A stretch of 64,000 bases of DNA from JBCCIM01 sp965263205 (GCA_965263205.1 CBDHHF010000003.1:248001-312000); one strand, 5' to 3'; counted from the first letter of the stretch, positions 1 through 9,397 are shown. Translations and numbers: made by a program. The notes: generated by a model not told the origin, from the sequence alone.

Positions 1-1726
1 GATAGCGATCTGGGTAAGCCGCGGTGCAAACGGCGAAAGCTGTTCGCGTGGCTGGTCGAGTGCCTCGGCCATTTTGTCGAGGATATGAAGCCGGCCTTCG
101 CGTGCCTGCTCAAGCGCCTCAACAAGAATCTCGCGAGAAAGCCCCGTCACTTTGATATCCATCTGGCAAGCGGTAATACCATCTGCCGTACCGGTCACCT
201 TGAAGTCCATATCGCCAAGATGATCCTCGGTACCAAGGATATCTGTCAGGATTGCCGTACGTGTACCATCGGTGATGAGCCCCATGGCAACACCAGCAAC
301 AGGTTTGCGTACCGGCACACCAGCGTCCATCATGGCGAGCATACCGGAGCATACCGACGCCATTGAAGAAGAACCGTTTGACTCCAACACGTCGGCGTTA
401 ATCCGCACTGTGTACGGAAACTCGTCGTCCGATGGAATCATGCGCTTGAGTGCGCGTTCTGCCAGGTAACCGTGGCCAATCTCGCGCCGGCTTGCGCCAC
501 GCAGGAATTTGGCTTCGCCAGTACAGAATGGCGGGAAGTTGTAATGCAGGAAAAAACGACGATCGGTTGTATCAAAGACCTGGTCAACAGGCTGCACGTC
601 TTTCCGCGTACCAAGCGTAACTGAGGCGAGAACCTGCGTTTCGCCGCGGGTAAACACAGCAGAACCGTGTACGCGTGGCAGATAACCAACTTCAGACCAG
701 ATATGGCGAACATCAGCTGTGCCGCGGCCATCAATACGTCGACCTTTGGCCATAATCATTTCGCGCATGATGTTACTCTCTACGCGTCCTACAGCTTGCT
801 TGATATCGCCTGCTGTGTAGCCTTCTTCCGTTTCCTTCAGCGCGACCTTCTCCTGTTTCTGGATCCGGTGTGCCAAGCATCATATCCAGTGTTTCAGATT
901 TGATGTCCGCGATACCGCCGTAAAACGTCTCTTTTGCATAAGGCTGCTCAAGATGCGCAACCATGCGATCATGAATCAAGCCGTGTACTTTTTCCTCTAG
1001 TCCTTCTGGCAGACCAGAAACTTCATAAGTAAACTCGCCAGGGCCAAAGTTTTCAGCAAATACTTTCTGGCCGCGGCAAAGCACTTTAATTGCGTCGTGC
1101 GCAATGTCGAAGGCCTCAAGCATTTCAAGCTCGGTTACTTCGTCCATTTCGCCTTCAACCATTACGATAGCGTCTTCTTTACCAGCTACGATCAGGTTGA
1201 TATCGCTTGCTTCGATTTCTTCAATTGTCGGGTTGACGACAAACTCACCTTCTACGCGTCCGATACGTACGCTGGCAGTTGGTCCATCGAAAGGTGCGCC
1301 GGCACAAAGGAGTGCTGCTGATGCGGCTACACCGGAAAGCACATCTGCGTCATTGTCATCATCTGCAGAAAGCACATAAACGATGATCTGTACTTCATTA
1401 AAGAAGCCATCTGGAAAGAGCGGACGGATGGTCCGGTCTGTCAGACGCGACGTGAGAATTTCTTTGTCGTTAGAGCGTCCTTCGCGTTTGATAAAGCCGC
1501 CAGGGATTTTGCCGGCTGAGGAAAATTTCTCGCGATACTCTACGGTTAGTGGGAAAAATGATTGGAATTCTTTGGCCTCTGGAGCCAGCACCGCAGTTGC
1601 CAGCACCATTGTATCTCCAAGGCGGGCGACAACTGCACCATTAGCCTGCTTTGCAAGCTTTCCTGTTTCAAGGGTTATAAACCTTCCTGGTGCAAATTCA
1701 ATTTCTTGTGTAGTTGCTTGTGACAT
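1..1726 (-). CDS. pnp: polyribonucleotide nucleotidyltransferase (PNPase), 3' part cut by window edge, frameshifted
   Basis: PNPase degrades RNA 3' to 5' by phosphorolysis in the cytoplasm and is a degradosome enzyme. About 575 of roughly 700 residues lie in the window. The first RNase PH-like domain is read from the ATG at 1726. A second frame, starting near 861, carries the linker helix (KETEEGY, KQAVGRVESN) and then the second RNase PH core (KGRRIDGR, RGETQVLASVTLGT, RREIGHGYLAERAL, FKVTGTADGI). The two halves join only if one base near 862 is skipped, so the gene as given stops at 773-775. The missing C-terminus should hold KH and S1 domains. It is the last gene seen in the rimP-to-pnp cluster, downstream of rpsO. 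Identity is secure. Whether the shift is real or a consensus error is open. Confidence 0.93.
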
Positions 1727-1925
1727 GTTAATTGTTAGTTTTCTTCTTTTTTTCTACTCCATTCAACAAAATTACTATCTCGCTTATCCAGTTCGGACAA
1801 TTCCGACATAACGGATGTGCGTGTGCTTACGCGTTCACGGGTATTGATCCTTTACGTGGAGGTGCCTGGACCAGAGAATTGCGAGGCAGGGGCATTTGCA
1901 AAAATGTAAACAGTGTTATGCATGC

Positions 1926-1953
1926 AAAGACGGCATCTGAAACAGATGCCGTC
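1926..1953 (-). terminator. stem-loop after rpsO, probable terminator or processing site
   Basis: An 11-bp perfect stem (GACGGCATCTG at 1929-1939 paired with 1943-1953) with a 3-nt loop lies 11 bases past the rpsO stop. On the minus strand it is followed by only three U residues, so termination may be partial. In many bacteria the rpsO-pnp gap carries such a hairpin, which is both a terminator and an RNase cleavage site. That role is inferred here. Confidence 0.6.
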
Positions 1954-1964
1954 CTGCAGAAAAA

Positions 1965-2231
1965 TTATTTACGAATGCCCAGATCGCTGATAACCTTTCG
2001 ATAACGTTCAATATCCTTGTCCACAAGGTAATTCAGCAATCGACGCCGTTTACCGACGAGCTTTATGAGCCCCCTACGGGTGGAGTGATCCTTTGGGTGC
2101 TTTTGCAAATGTGCTGTAAGTTCAGATATGCGCTTTGAGAAAATCGCAATCTGAACTTCTGGCGTACCGGTATCTTGTCCGTTCTTGCCGAACTGCCCGA
2201 TAAGCTCTTGTTTTTTCTGCTTTGAGATCAT
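1965..2231 (-). CDS. rpsO: 30S ribosomal protein S15
   Basis: S15 is a primary 16S rRNA-binding protein that nucleates assembly of the small-subunit platform. The 88-residue product is the usual full length. It carries the family signature running from TGTPEVQIA through the HPKDHSTRRGL segment to the basic helix KRRRLLNYL. A clear GAGGAG ribosome-binding site sits about 8 bases upstream of the ATG on the minus strand. It lies between ribF and pnp, the classic order, with a hairpin directly downstream. S15 autoregulation through its own leader is known in other bacteria. I see no specific fold for it in the short leader here. Confidence 0.98.
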   Translation of the reverse strand: MISKQKKQELIGQFGKNGQDTGTPEVQIAIFSKRISELTAHLQKHPKDHSTRRGLIKLVGKRRRLLNYLVDKDIERYRKVISDLGIRK

Positions 2232-2311
2232 TAAAGACTCCTCTTTAGATTATACCATGCTAAAGAAGACGCAAGAGATTCAACCTGAACCTCCGCATAT
2301 CTTCATCAAGT

Positions 2312-3252
2312 CTATAGCTTGAGTTCTGCCCTACAACGCGCTTCGTCTTTCGAAAGTTGCTTGATCAGGGCATCAATTGAATTAAATTTTTGTTCGTCGC
2401 GGACCCTTTTCACAAAATCCACGGTCAACCGGCTTCCGTACAGATCTTGATTGAGGTCAAAAATATGGATTTCGAGCGTCTGTGGGACGCTTCCCCAGCT
2501 GTAGCAAACGTGGGGCGCACACCTACATTCATCATGGCGCCATGCCGGTTTGTCGTATCACCGATCCGCACCTCTACGGCGTACACGCCCTGTCGGGGAA
2601 TCACTTTGTTTGGGTTTGTCACTGCAATGTTGGCCGTCGGATAACCAATGGTTTTACCCCGGCCATCGCCGTGTACCACTTCACCAATTAAGCTGTACGG
2701 CCGGCTCAGTAGCTTTCCTGCTGTATCGACTTCTCCTTTAGCCAATAACTCACGGATACGAGAGGAGGAAACAACGCCTTGTTCCAGGATTTGCGCCGGC
2801 ACTACATCGACAGAGAAATTGTGTACTTCGCCAAGATGTTGCAACAGCTCGCTATCGCCTTCCCGTCCTTTCCCAAAACCATGGTCATACCCGATTACGA
2901 TTTCCTGTAAGCCAACCTGCTCAACCAGTAAATCAACCACAAAATCGCGTGCGCTGGTTGCTGCAAATTTGTGCGTAAACGGCAAAACAATAAACCGATC
3001 CAGGCCTAACGCTTCGAACAACGCTCCACGTTCTTCAATGGTTGTAAGCAACGGCACAGGTTCTCCCGTCAACACTTCGCGTGGATGTGGATCAAAAGAA
3101 ATCGCGACGCTTGTCCCCTGCTTCCGATTTGCACGTTCAACGAGGTACCGGATGATGGACTGATGCCCGTGATGAATGCCATCGAATGTCCCTACCGTTA
3201 CCAGGGAAGTGCTGTCTTTGGTCAGCTTGTCTATTCCGTACACCAGCTCCAT
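2312..3252 (-). CDS. ribF: bifunctional riboflavin kinase/FAD synthetase, frameshifted near its C-terminus
   Basis: RibF phosphorylates riboflavin to FMN and then adenylylates FMN to FAD. The N-terminal nucleotidyltransferase motif GTFDGIHHGH is at residues 21-30. The riboflavin-kinase motif GKTIGYPTANIAV follows near residue 200, and NVGVRPTF further on. As given, the frame runs into a stop at 2425. The expected C-terminus (TLEIHIFDLN, DLYGSRLTVDFVKRVRDEQKF) continues in another frame to a TAG at 2312-2314. One base missing from the GGG run at 2484-2486 (CCC on the coding strand) restores a 313-residue protein, the normal family length. The gene starts 3 bases after the truB stop. Confidence 0.93.
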
Positions 3253-3255
3253 AGG

Positions 3256-3977
3256 CTACGCTGCTCCTCTAGACAAAATCTGCTTTTCCAGTTCCTCTAC
3301 AGGCCACGCTTTCCCGATAGTAAAATCACCAATAGCGGTACGTCGCAATGCCACCAAATGGCCACCTACTCCCAGGTATTCACCAAGATCGTGTGCAATG
3401 CTTCGGATGTAGGTCCCTTTTGAGCAGGAAATCACAAAAGAGACATCGTGCCCATCACGTGGTTGCACATCAAATTGACTTACCGATACAATCCTCGGCC
3501 GGCGCGCTACCACTTCCCCCCTTCTGGCTTTTTTATAGAGCCGCTCCCCGCCAATTTTCACAGCAGAATACATCGGGGGTAATTGCGTAATCTCTCCCAG
3601 AAAGGTATCACACGCTTCACGAATGGTTTTGTCATCCAGATGATCAACCGACTTTTGCTCCGTAACCTCCGTTTCTGCATCATAAGAAGGGGTTGTTTCC
3701 CCAAGGCGTATTACGCCTTCATATGTTTTGGGAGATGCATAAAGGTTTCCATCTGCTTTGTGGCTTTGCCTACGAGGCAGATGAGCAATCCGGTAGCCAT
3801 AGGATCCAGGGTGCCGGCGTGTCCCACCTTTTTCACCTTCGTTAGCCAGCGTACTTTCTTGACGACCCGGAATGAACTCCAACCTTTGGGCTTATCAACA
3901 GGAAGCACGGTTGCGTTGAACTGGTCGGGCAAGTCGGGGTAATTGCAGATTTCTACTGCGTGCGTGGCCATACCCAT
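3256..3977 (-). CDS. truB: tRNA pseudouridine(55) synthase TruB, frameshifted
   Basis: TruB makes pseudouridine 55 in the T-loop of tRNAs. The N-terminal part holds the VDKPKGWSS motif and the catalytic HAGTLDP motif with Asp58. The frame then breaks at the TTTT run 3726-3729 (AAAA on the coding strand). The second frame carries YEGVIRLG, the PPMYSAVKIGGERLYKKAR segment and the SKGTYIRSIAHDLG motif, ending at 3256. Adding one A to the homopolymer gives a continuous 240-residue protein with the expected FMHLPKTYEGVIRLG junction. It sits 11 bases after rbfA and 3 bases before ribF, in the usual cluster. The position and nature of the break suggest a homopolymer undercall. Confidence 0.94.
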
Positions 3978-3988
3978 GCGTCATTCGT

Positions 3989-4375
3989 TCAAGCGGACTC
4001 CTGATTGTTGTCTTCCCTGCGTGCGCGCTCTGCCCGAATACGCTCAAACAGATTTTCCATTTTATTGGCCTCGATCTGCGACTCGTCCAGAAAGAAACGG
4101 ATTTCAGGTACGGTACGGAGTTGGTGCCTGATGCGCGAAGCAAGCGAGCTTCGAACCTTGGCAGTGAGGGATTCCAGGTGTTTGAACGTAGCTTTGCGTT
4201 GTGCAGCCGACTCACCAAAAACGCTTACGTACAGGTATGCAATCGAGAGATCCTTGGTTACGCGTGCGCCGGTAACCGTGACCATTGGCTGCAATTGTTC
4301 GCTAAACTCGGTACCGAGCAGTCCCGCAACTTCTCGCTGTATCAGCTTGGCAACCCTTTCCGTTCGAATGCTCAC
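3989..4375 (-). CDS. rbfA: 30S ribosome-binding factor A
   Basis: RbfA binds pre-30S particles during late 16S rRNA maturation and helps cold adaptation. The 128-residue product has the single KH-like fold expected of the family. It opens with RTERVAKLIQREVAGLL, then has VTVTGARVTKDLSIAYLYVSVFG, and ends with the RTVPEIRFFLDES segment. The length is typical and no break is seen. It lies 56 bases downstream of infB and 11 bases upstream of truB, all on the minus strand, so it is almost surely part of the same transcript. Confidence 0.97.
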   Translation of the reverse strand: MSIRTERVAKLIQREVAGLLGTEFSEQLQPMVTVTGARVTKDLSIAYLYVSVFGESAAQRKATFKHLESLTAKVRSSLASRIRHQLRTVPEIRFFLDESQIEANKMENLFERIRAERARREDNNQESA

Positions 4376-4431
4376 GTATCTGGTGGTGTTGTTTTGGAGA
4401 TTTAGTTGGTCTATCCGCAGGAAATTGCAGC

Positions 4432-7329
4432 TTATACCTCAAGCTTACGCTTGGTCTCAACGATTTCGTAAGCTTCAAACAAGTCGCCTACTTTGATGTC
4501 GTTGTAGTTCTCCATACCGATACCGCACTCATAGCCGTTGACAACTTCTTTGACGTCGTCTTTGAAGCGGCGTAGTGAGCTTAGGTCTCCGTCGTAAATA
4601 ACAATGCCATCGCGAATGAGGCGTACGCGGTCGTTTCGTTTGATGCGGCCTTCTGTCACATAGCAGCCGGCAACCGTACCCATCTTTGGCACCTTGAACG
4701 TTTCGCGCACTTCTGCACCACCCGTGACGCGTTCGTGCTCTTCTGGCGAAAGCAAACCTTCGAGGGCGTCTCGTACATCTTCGATTGCGTCGTAGATGAT
4801 AGAGTACATCCGAATGTCAATTTCTTCACGCTCAGCAACTGCACGAGCACCCGGTGACGGACGCACCTGGAAACCGATAATGACAGCATCTGATGCCGTA
4901 GCCAGCATCACGTCACCTTCGGTAATCGCGCCAACACCGCTATGGATGATGTTTACAGCAACTTCCTCAGTAGAAAGTTTGAGAAGAGAATCCGAGAGGG
5001 CTTCAACAGAACCACCCACATCAGCTTTTACGATAAGGTTGAGCTCCTTGAAGTCACCCAACGCAAGGCGGCGGCCAATTTCGTCGAGTGTGATGTGTTT
5101 ACGCTGACGATGCGACTGCTCGCGATGAATCTGCTGACGCTTCTGCGCAATATCGCGCGCCTCGCGCTCTTCGTCCAGCACAATAAATTGATCCCCAACT
5201 TCTGGCGCACCATTGATACCCAGCACAAGTGCCGGAAGCGCCGGGCCAATACCGTCAACGCGCTGATCCCGCTCGTCAAACATGGCGCGGACCCTACCGC
5301 TGAAGATACCCGCAACAAATGCGTCACCGACAGACAACGTACCGTTCTGGATTAGTACCGTTGCTACGGTACCGCGTCCTTTGTCGAGCCGGCTTTCGAT
5401 TACGATTCCGTTGGCATTCCGCTCCGGGTTTGCCTTCAGTTCCAGGAGATCAGCTTCGAGTAGTACCTTTTCAAGCAGTTCGTCGATGCCTTCACCTGTT
5501 TTGGCCGAAACCATAGCACACTGCACTTTACCGCCATATTGCTCAACGAGCACATTTTGGTCGGCAAGTCCCTGCATAACCCGGGCCGTATTGGCATCGG
5601 GCTTATCGATTTTATTGATCGCAACAACAATCGGTACTTCAGCTGCTTTGGCGTGGTTGATCGCCTCAATCGTCTGTGGCATCACAGAGTCGTCTGCTGC
5701 AACAACCAGGATAACAACATCAGTGACTTTTGCACCACGGGCACGCATCGCGGTAAACGCTTCGTGACCCGGTGTATCAAGGAAGGTAATCCGTTTGCCG
5801 CTGGGTAGGCCCACGTGGTACGCACCAATGTGCTGCGTAATCCCGCCGGCCTCACCGCCTACAACGTCTGCGCTACGCAGGTAGTCAAGGAGTGATGTTT
5901 TACCGTGGTCAACGTGCCCCATGACCGTCACAACTGGTGCACGATCTACAAGGTCTTCTGGATTGTCCTCTTCGAGTTCGATGTCGTCCGTACCAAATTC
6001 AGTAATGAATTCGGCTTCGAAACCAAAATCGTCAGCAACAAACGTGATGGTGTCTGCATCGAGCCGCTGGTTGATGGACACCATCATGCCAGATTCAAAC
6101 AGCAGGCTGATTACTTCGTTAACCCCGACATCCATGAGGTTAGCGAGTTCTCCAGTGGAGACAAATTCTGTCACGCGAAGAATCTGGGCATCCTCTTCCG
6201 CGCGTGCTTGATCGCGGGCGCGCTTTTCTGCCGCATCATCGCGACGCTGACGCCTGCGACGCTGGCGTTGCCGGCTTGCACCTTGCTCAAGACTACGGAG
6301 CGTTTCCTGGTATGCCTGATCTACTTCTGCCTGATCTACCTCAGGCCCTCTTTTACGGCCTTTTTTCTTCTTGGATTTCCCGCGTTTTTCCTCGGTAGTC
6401 TCCTTCTTCTCCTTTGCTGCGGTATCCGGTTTCGTAGCGCTTGCATCCTCAGCATTTTTGCGCTTGCGCTTGCGTTTCCGCTTCTTCTTTGGCTGCGTTT
6501 CTTCAACGGTACCAAGATCAATTTTACCGATAACTTTTGTACCGGTAAGCTTGTAGCGGCTGGCTGACACAAGGCTCTCGCCGTCTTCGCCAACTTCCAC
6601 TTCTTTGTCAGCAACTTCAGCGTCTGCTACCGCTTCAACTACGGGTTCTTCAGGCGCAGGTGCTTCTTTTTTGGCCTCTTCTGGTGGCGCTTCGGCTACG
6701 GGTGCTTCTTCTTCTTCAACTACCGGCTCTGGAGCAGCTTCTGCCTCAGGTTCTGGCTCTGGCTCAGGTTCAGCCTCTGCGACAGGCGCTTCTTCTTTCG
6801 TTTCTTCAACGACAGGTTCTGGAGCAGCTTCTGCCTCAGGTTCTGGCTCAGCTTCAACAACAGGTGCTTCTTCTTCAGCAACTGGCGCTGGGGTTTCTTC
6901 TTCCGCTACAGGGGGCTCTGCTTCTACTTCTTCTGGCGCTGCCTCCTCTTCAGGGACAACTTCCTCTTCAGCCGGTGCTGGTTCTTCTTCAGCTACCGGG
7001 GCCTCAGCTTCTGCTGGTTCCGGTACTTCTTCTTCAGGAGCCGGCGCTGCCTCTTCAGGTGCAGCTTCTTCTTCAGGCTTGCTGTCGGATGTGCGCGCTG
7101 CCCGCTTTTCTTTTACGCGATCTGCAATCTCCTTATCGGAGGCAAAAGCTTCAAGTAGAGAGAAGTATGCATCTTCATTGTTAATGGATGCATTAACTCC
7201 CTTTCCGCTGAGGACATCCTCAGAGAATCCGTCGTCTTTCAAATGCTGCAAGAGCGTATCTACGGATACGTTAAGCTCTCGCGAGACCTTAAACAGCCGT
7301 TTTTTCTTAAAGGTCGTTTTTTCCGCCAT
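4432..7329 (-). CDS. infB: translation initiation factor IF-2 with long acidic N-terminal region
   Basis: IF-2 is the GTPase that brings initiator tRNA to the 30S subunit and promotes subunit joining. Of 965 residues, 1-60 hold the first IF2-N helix bundle. Residues 85-245 are an almost pure Glu/Ala/Pro/Val tract with repeated blocks. Residues 281-330 are Lys/Arg-rich, and 383-440 hold a second IF2-N domain. The G domain follows: G1 GHVDHGKT at 471-478, G3 DTPG at 518-521, and NKID at 572-575. After it come the domains that bind the ribosome and fMet-tRNA. The repetitive tract throws long spurious open frames on the opposite strand. The gene lies between nusA and rbfA, its standard place. Confidence 0.98.
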   Translation of the reverse strand: MAEKTTFKKKRLFKVSRELNVSVDTLLQHLKDDGFSEDVLSGKGVNASINNEDAYFSLLEAFASDKEIADRVKEKRAARTSDSKPEEEAAPEEAAPAPEEEVPEPAEAEAPVAEEEPAPAEEEVVPEEEAAPEEVEAEPPVAEEETPAPVAEEEAPVVEAEPEPEAEAAPEPVVEETKEEAPVAEAEPEPEPEPEAEAAPEPVVEEEEAPVAEAPPEEAKKEAPAPEEPVVEAVADAEVADKEVEVGEDGESLVSASRYKLTGTKVIGKIDLGTVEETQPKKKRKRKRKRKNAEDASATKPDTAAKEKKETTEEKRGKSKKKKGRKRGPEVDQAEVDQAYQETLRSLEQGASRQRQRRRRQRRDDAAEKRARDQARAEEDAQILRVTEFVSTGELANLMDVGVNEVISLLFESGMMVSINQRLDADTITFVADDFGFEAEFITEFGTDDIELEEDNPEDLVDRAPVVTVMGHVDHGKTSLLDYLRSADVVGGEAGGITQHIGAYHVGLPSGKRITFLDTPGHEAFTAMRARGAKVTDVVILVVAADDSVMPQTIEAINHAKAAEVPIVVAINKIDKPDANTARVMQGLADQNVLVEQYGGKVQCAMVSAKTGEGIDELLEKVLLEADLLELKANPERNANGIVIESRLDKGRGTVATVLIQNGTLSVGDAFVAGIFSGRVRAMFDERDQRVDGIGPALPALVLGINGAPEVGDQFIVLDEEREARDIAQKRQQIHREQSHRQRKHITLDEIGRRLALGDFKELNLIVKADVGGSVEALSDSLLKLSTEEVAVNIIHSGVGAITEGDVMLATASDAVIIGFQVRPSPGARAVAEREEIDIRMYSIIYDAIEDVRDALEGLLSPEEHERVTGGAEVRETFKVPKMGTVAGCYVTEGRIKRNDRVRLIRDGIVIYDGDLSSLRRFKDDVKEVVNGYECGIGMENYNDIKVGDLFEAYEIVETKRKLEV

Positions 7330-7376
7330 TTAGAAACGATTTACCGTTATAGACCGAAACAATCGGTTTTGATTTT

Positions 7377-8645
7377 CTAATCCTGCTCTAACTCATCCTC
7401 TTCCTCTTCAAATTCAGCCTTGATTACTTTCACCACGTGCTTTGCAACTTCTGGATCCAGACCAGACCGACGAACGAGCTCTTCTGCAGAGAGCTCAAGT
7501 ACAGCTCGCGCTGTATCACACCCAATATCCTGAAGTTTCTTGAGAGTTTCTGCATCGAGTTCGTCTGCAAATTCAGAAATCTCGATATCTTCTTCATCGT
7601 CAGAAATTTCACGATAAATATCAATCTCGTATCCAGTTAGCGCTGCCGCAAGTCGGATATTGATGCCTCCGCGACCGATGGCCTGGCTTACCTCGTCTGC
7701 CCGCACAACTACTTTTGCGCGAGGAGGATCCAGTTTATCGTTCACGGTGACTGCAACCGGCTTGGCCGGCGAGAGGGCGCGTTTGATGAGCTCGTGAGAA
7801 TCATCGGTCCACTCGAGCACATCGATATTTTCATTACCCAGTTCGCGTACCACAGCGTGAATCCTCACCCCCTTCATGCCCACACAGGCACCAACGGGAT
7901 CGATTCGCTCGTCGTGGCTGAGCACAGCAACCTTGGCGCGATCACCAGGCTCACGAACAATTTTTTTAATTTCTACAATGCCGTCATAAATCTCTGGCAC
8001 TTCCAGTTCGAACAACCGCTCCATAAACACGGGTGCTGCCCGACTGATAATTACCTGGGGATTGCTCCCCGTATCTCTGCGTACTTCGTGTACAACAGCG
8101 CGAAGCATATCGCCTTTACGGTAACGATCTTTGTAGATTTGCTCGTCTTTGGAGAGGAGCAGTTCTACTTTGTTATGGATGACCAGTACTTCACGCCGGC
8201 GAATCTGGTAAATTTCACCAACGACCACCTCGCCGATCAATTCCTGATAGGTTTTGTGGATGTTGTCTTTTTCAATGTCGCGGATGCGCTGGCTAAACGT
8301 CTGTCGTGCCGTCATTACAGCACGCCGGCCAAATTCTAGAATGTTAATCTCACTTGCTACTTCATCACCCACCTCAAAATCTTCGTCGATCAATACTGCA
8401 TCTACAAGCTCAATCTGTGTCACTGGATCTTCCAGATCCAGGTTTTCTACAACTTCACGAATGTGAAGTACCTGAATGTCACCATTATCAGGATTAAAGA
8501 TAATCTCAAACGATTCGTCAGAACCATACCGTTTACGAATCATAGCGCGAAAGACATCCTCCACAATAAGCTGGAGATTGTCTCGCTCAATTCCTTTCTC
8601 TCTTGCAATTTCAGCAAACGAAGAAACAAGATTCGTGCTCTGCAT
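7377..8645 (-). CDS. nusA: transcription termination/antitermination factor NusA
   Basis: NusA binds RNA polymerase and nascent RNA, affecting pausing, termination and antitermination. The 422-residue protein has, in order, the N-terminal polymerase-binding domain, an S1 domain (IGEVVVGEIYQI), and tandem KH domains with the signatures DPVGACVGMKGVRI and AIGRGGINIRLAAALTGYEI. It ends in an acidic C-terminus with a helix-hairpin-helix-like segment (LQDIGCDTARAVLELSAEELV). It is 47 bases upstream of infB and 53 bases downstream of rimP. In well-studied bacteria NusA represses its own operon through leader terminators. The two hairpins upstream of rimP make that plausible here. Confidence 0.97.
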   Translation of the reverse strand: MQSTNLVSSFAEIAREKGIERDNLQLIVEDVFRAMIRKRYGSDESFEIIFNPDNGDIQVLHIREVVENLDLEDPVTQIELVDAVLIDEDFEVGDEVASEINILEFGRRAVMTARQTFSQRIRDIEKDNIHKTYQELIGEVVVGEIYQIRRREVLVIHNKVELLLSKDEQIYKDRYRKGDMLRAVVHEVRRDTGSNPQVIISRAAPVFMERLFELEVPEIYDGIVEIKKIVREPGDRAKVAVLSHDERIDPVGACVGMKGVRIHAVVRELGNENIDVLEWTDDSHELIKRALSPAKPVAVTVNDKLDPPRAKVVVRADEVSQAIGRGGINIRLAAALTGYEIDIYREISDDEEDIEISEFADELDAETLKKLQDIGCDTARAVLELSAEELVRRSGLDPEVAKHVVKVIKAEFEEEEDELEQD

Positions 8646-8698
8646 ATGTATGCGCCTTTTTTACAGTAAACCCCGGGGTGAACATACTGTCCGTTGCC

Positions 8699-9178
8699 CT
8701 ACCAGGGTAACAAAACTTTAGATTCGATTATATCGGAAAATGCAATCTGTCGGGACTCTTTGTTGGCAAAACTCAGCTCGACATAATCATCGCCGACGGC
8801 CGACAACACGCCCTCTTGCGTCTTGTTGCCTTCTGCATGTTCGTATTTAACTTTTAGTTTGCGGTCAATATGCTTTTTATACTGCCGCAATTGTTCAAGC
8901 GGCCGATCTGCACCTGGTGATGAGACGTCCAACTTGTAGCGACCATCAATAAAGTCTTCCGTGTCCAGCATAAAACTGATTTCGCGGCTGTAGGTGACAA
9001 GCGCATCAACGCCGATGCCGTCATCACCGTCGATAAATACTTCTACAACCCGTGAACCACGGACGCCGCGCACAGATACCGAAACCAGAAAATGACTCGC
9101 ATCTGTCAATACATTTTCAGCGATCGCGTAAACGCGCTGCTCCAACGTATCAAAATTCTCTACAGTCAACTGATTCAT
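8699..9178 (-). CDS. rimP: ribosome maturation factor RimP
   Basis: RimP assists 30S assembly before S12 joins. I start it at the ATG at 9178 (MNQLTVENFDTLEQ), giving 159 residues, the normal size. The longer open frame back to 9313 would translate through a terminator-like hairpin and has no family similarity. Visible signatures are GSRVVEVFIDGDDGIGVDALVTYSREI, followed by the YKLDVSSPGADRPL motif that marks the family, and a C-terminal Sm-like barrel. It is the first gene of the rimP-nusA-infB-rbfA-truB-ribF-rpsO-pnp run. Confidence 0.95.
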   Translation of the reverse strand: MNQLTVENFDTLEQRVYAIAENVLTDASHFLVSVSVRGVRGSRVVEVFIDGDDGIGVDALVTYSREISFMLDTEDFIDGRYKLDVSSPGADRPLEQLRQYKKHIDRKLKVKYEHAEGNKTQEGVLSAVGDDYVELSFANKESRQIAFSDIIESKVLLPW

Positions 9179-9187
9179 GGTCTTATT

Positions 9188-9216
9188 GAAAAAGCCCGGC
9201 CAAAAACTGGACGGGC
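9188..9216 (-). terminator. Rho-independent terminator immediately before the rimP start
   Basis: On the minus strand a GC-rich stem (GCCCG pairing with CGGGC, extended past one mismatch by two more G-C pairs) encloses an AGUUUUU loop and is followed by five U residues. It ends 9 bases before the rimP ATG. It is downstream of nadB but sits so close to rimP that it would also act on any transcript entering the rimP-nusA operon. Confidence 0.7.
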
Positions 9217-9243
9217 ACGAGCTGTTGCTCACGTTTGCAAAAT

Positions 9244-9267
9244 AAAAAAGGGCGGCCAATGCCCCCC
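9244..9267 (-). terminator. second terminator-like hairpin in the nadB-rimP gap
   Basis: On the minus strand GGGGGGC pairs with GCCGCCC (six of seven positions) around an AUUG loop and is followed by six U residues. It lies about 28 bases upstream of the other terminator hairpin, so the two form a tandem pair between nadB and rimP. Confidence 0.65.
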
Positions 9268-9397
9268 TAAGCTCAACGCTTGCAACCTCAATCCTCTCGC
9301 ACACGCCATCCAATTATGCTCCGGCTGCCTACAAACGCGGGTACTTTTTATTGGTTCCGTCTATAAACCTTACACCCATACATCAATAAGCATATTA

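Noticed and set aside
438..734. Open frame of 98 codons in the pnp region
   Set aside because: It overlaps the PNPase second core in the wrong frame, and the correct frame is strongly conserved.
6605..7333. Long Ser/Ala/Gly-rich open frame on the plus strand opposite infB
   Set aside because: It is the shadow of the repetitive Glu/Ala/Pro tract of IF-2: codon-periodic GAA/GCT runs read in reverse give Ser/Ala/Gly. No family signature or start signal.
9179..9313. Longer rimP start at 9313
   Set aside because: It would translate through a terminator-like hairpin, has no ribosome-binding site and adds residues not seen in RimP.
9268..9397. tRNA gene between nadB and rimP, as in enterobacteria
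   Set aside because: No cloverleaf or T-loop consensus could be built in the gap.
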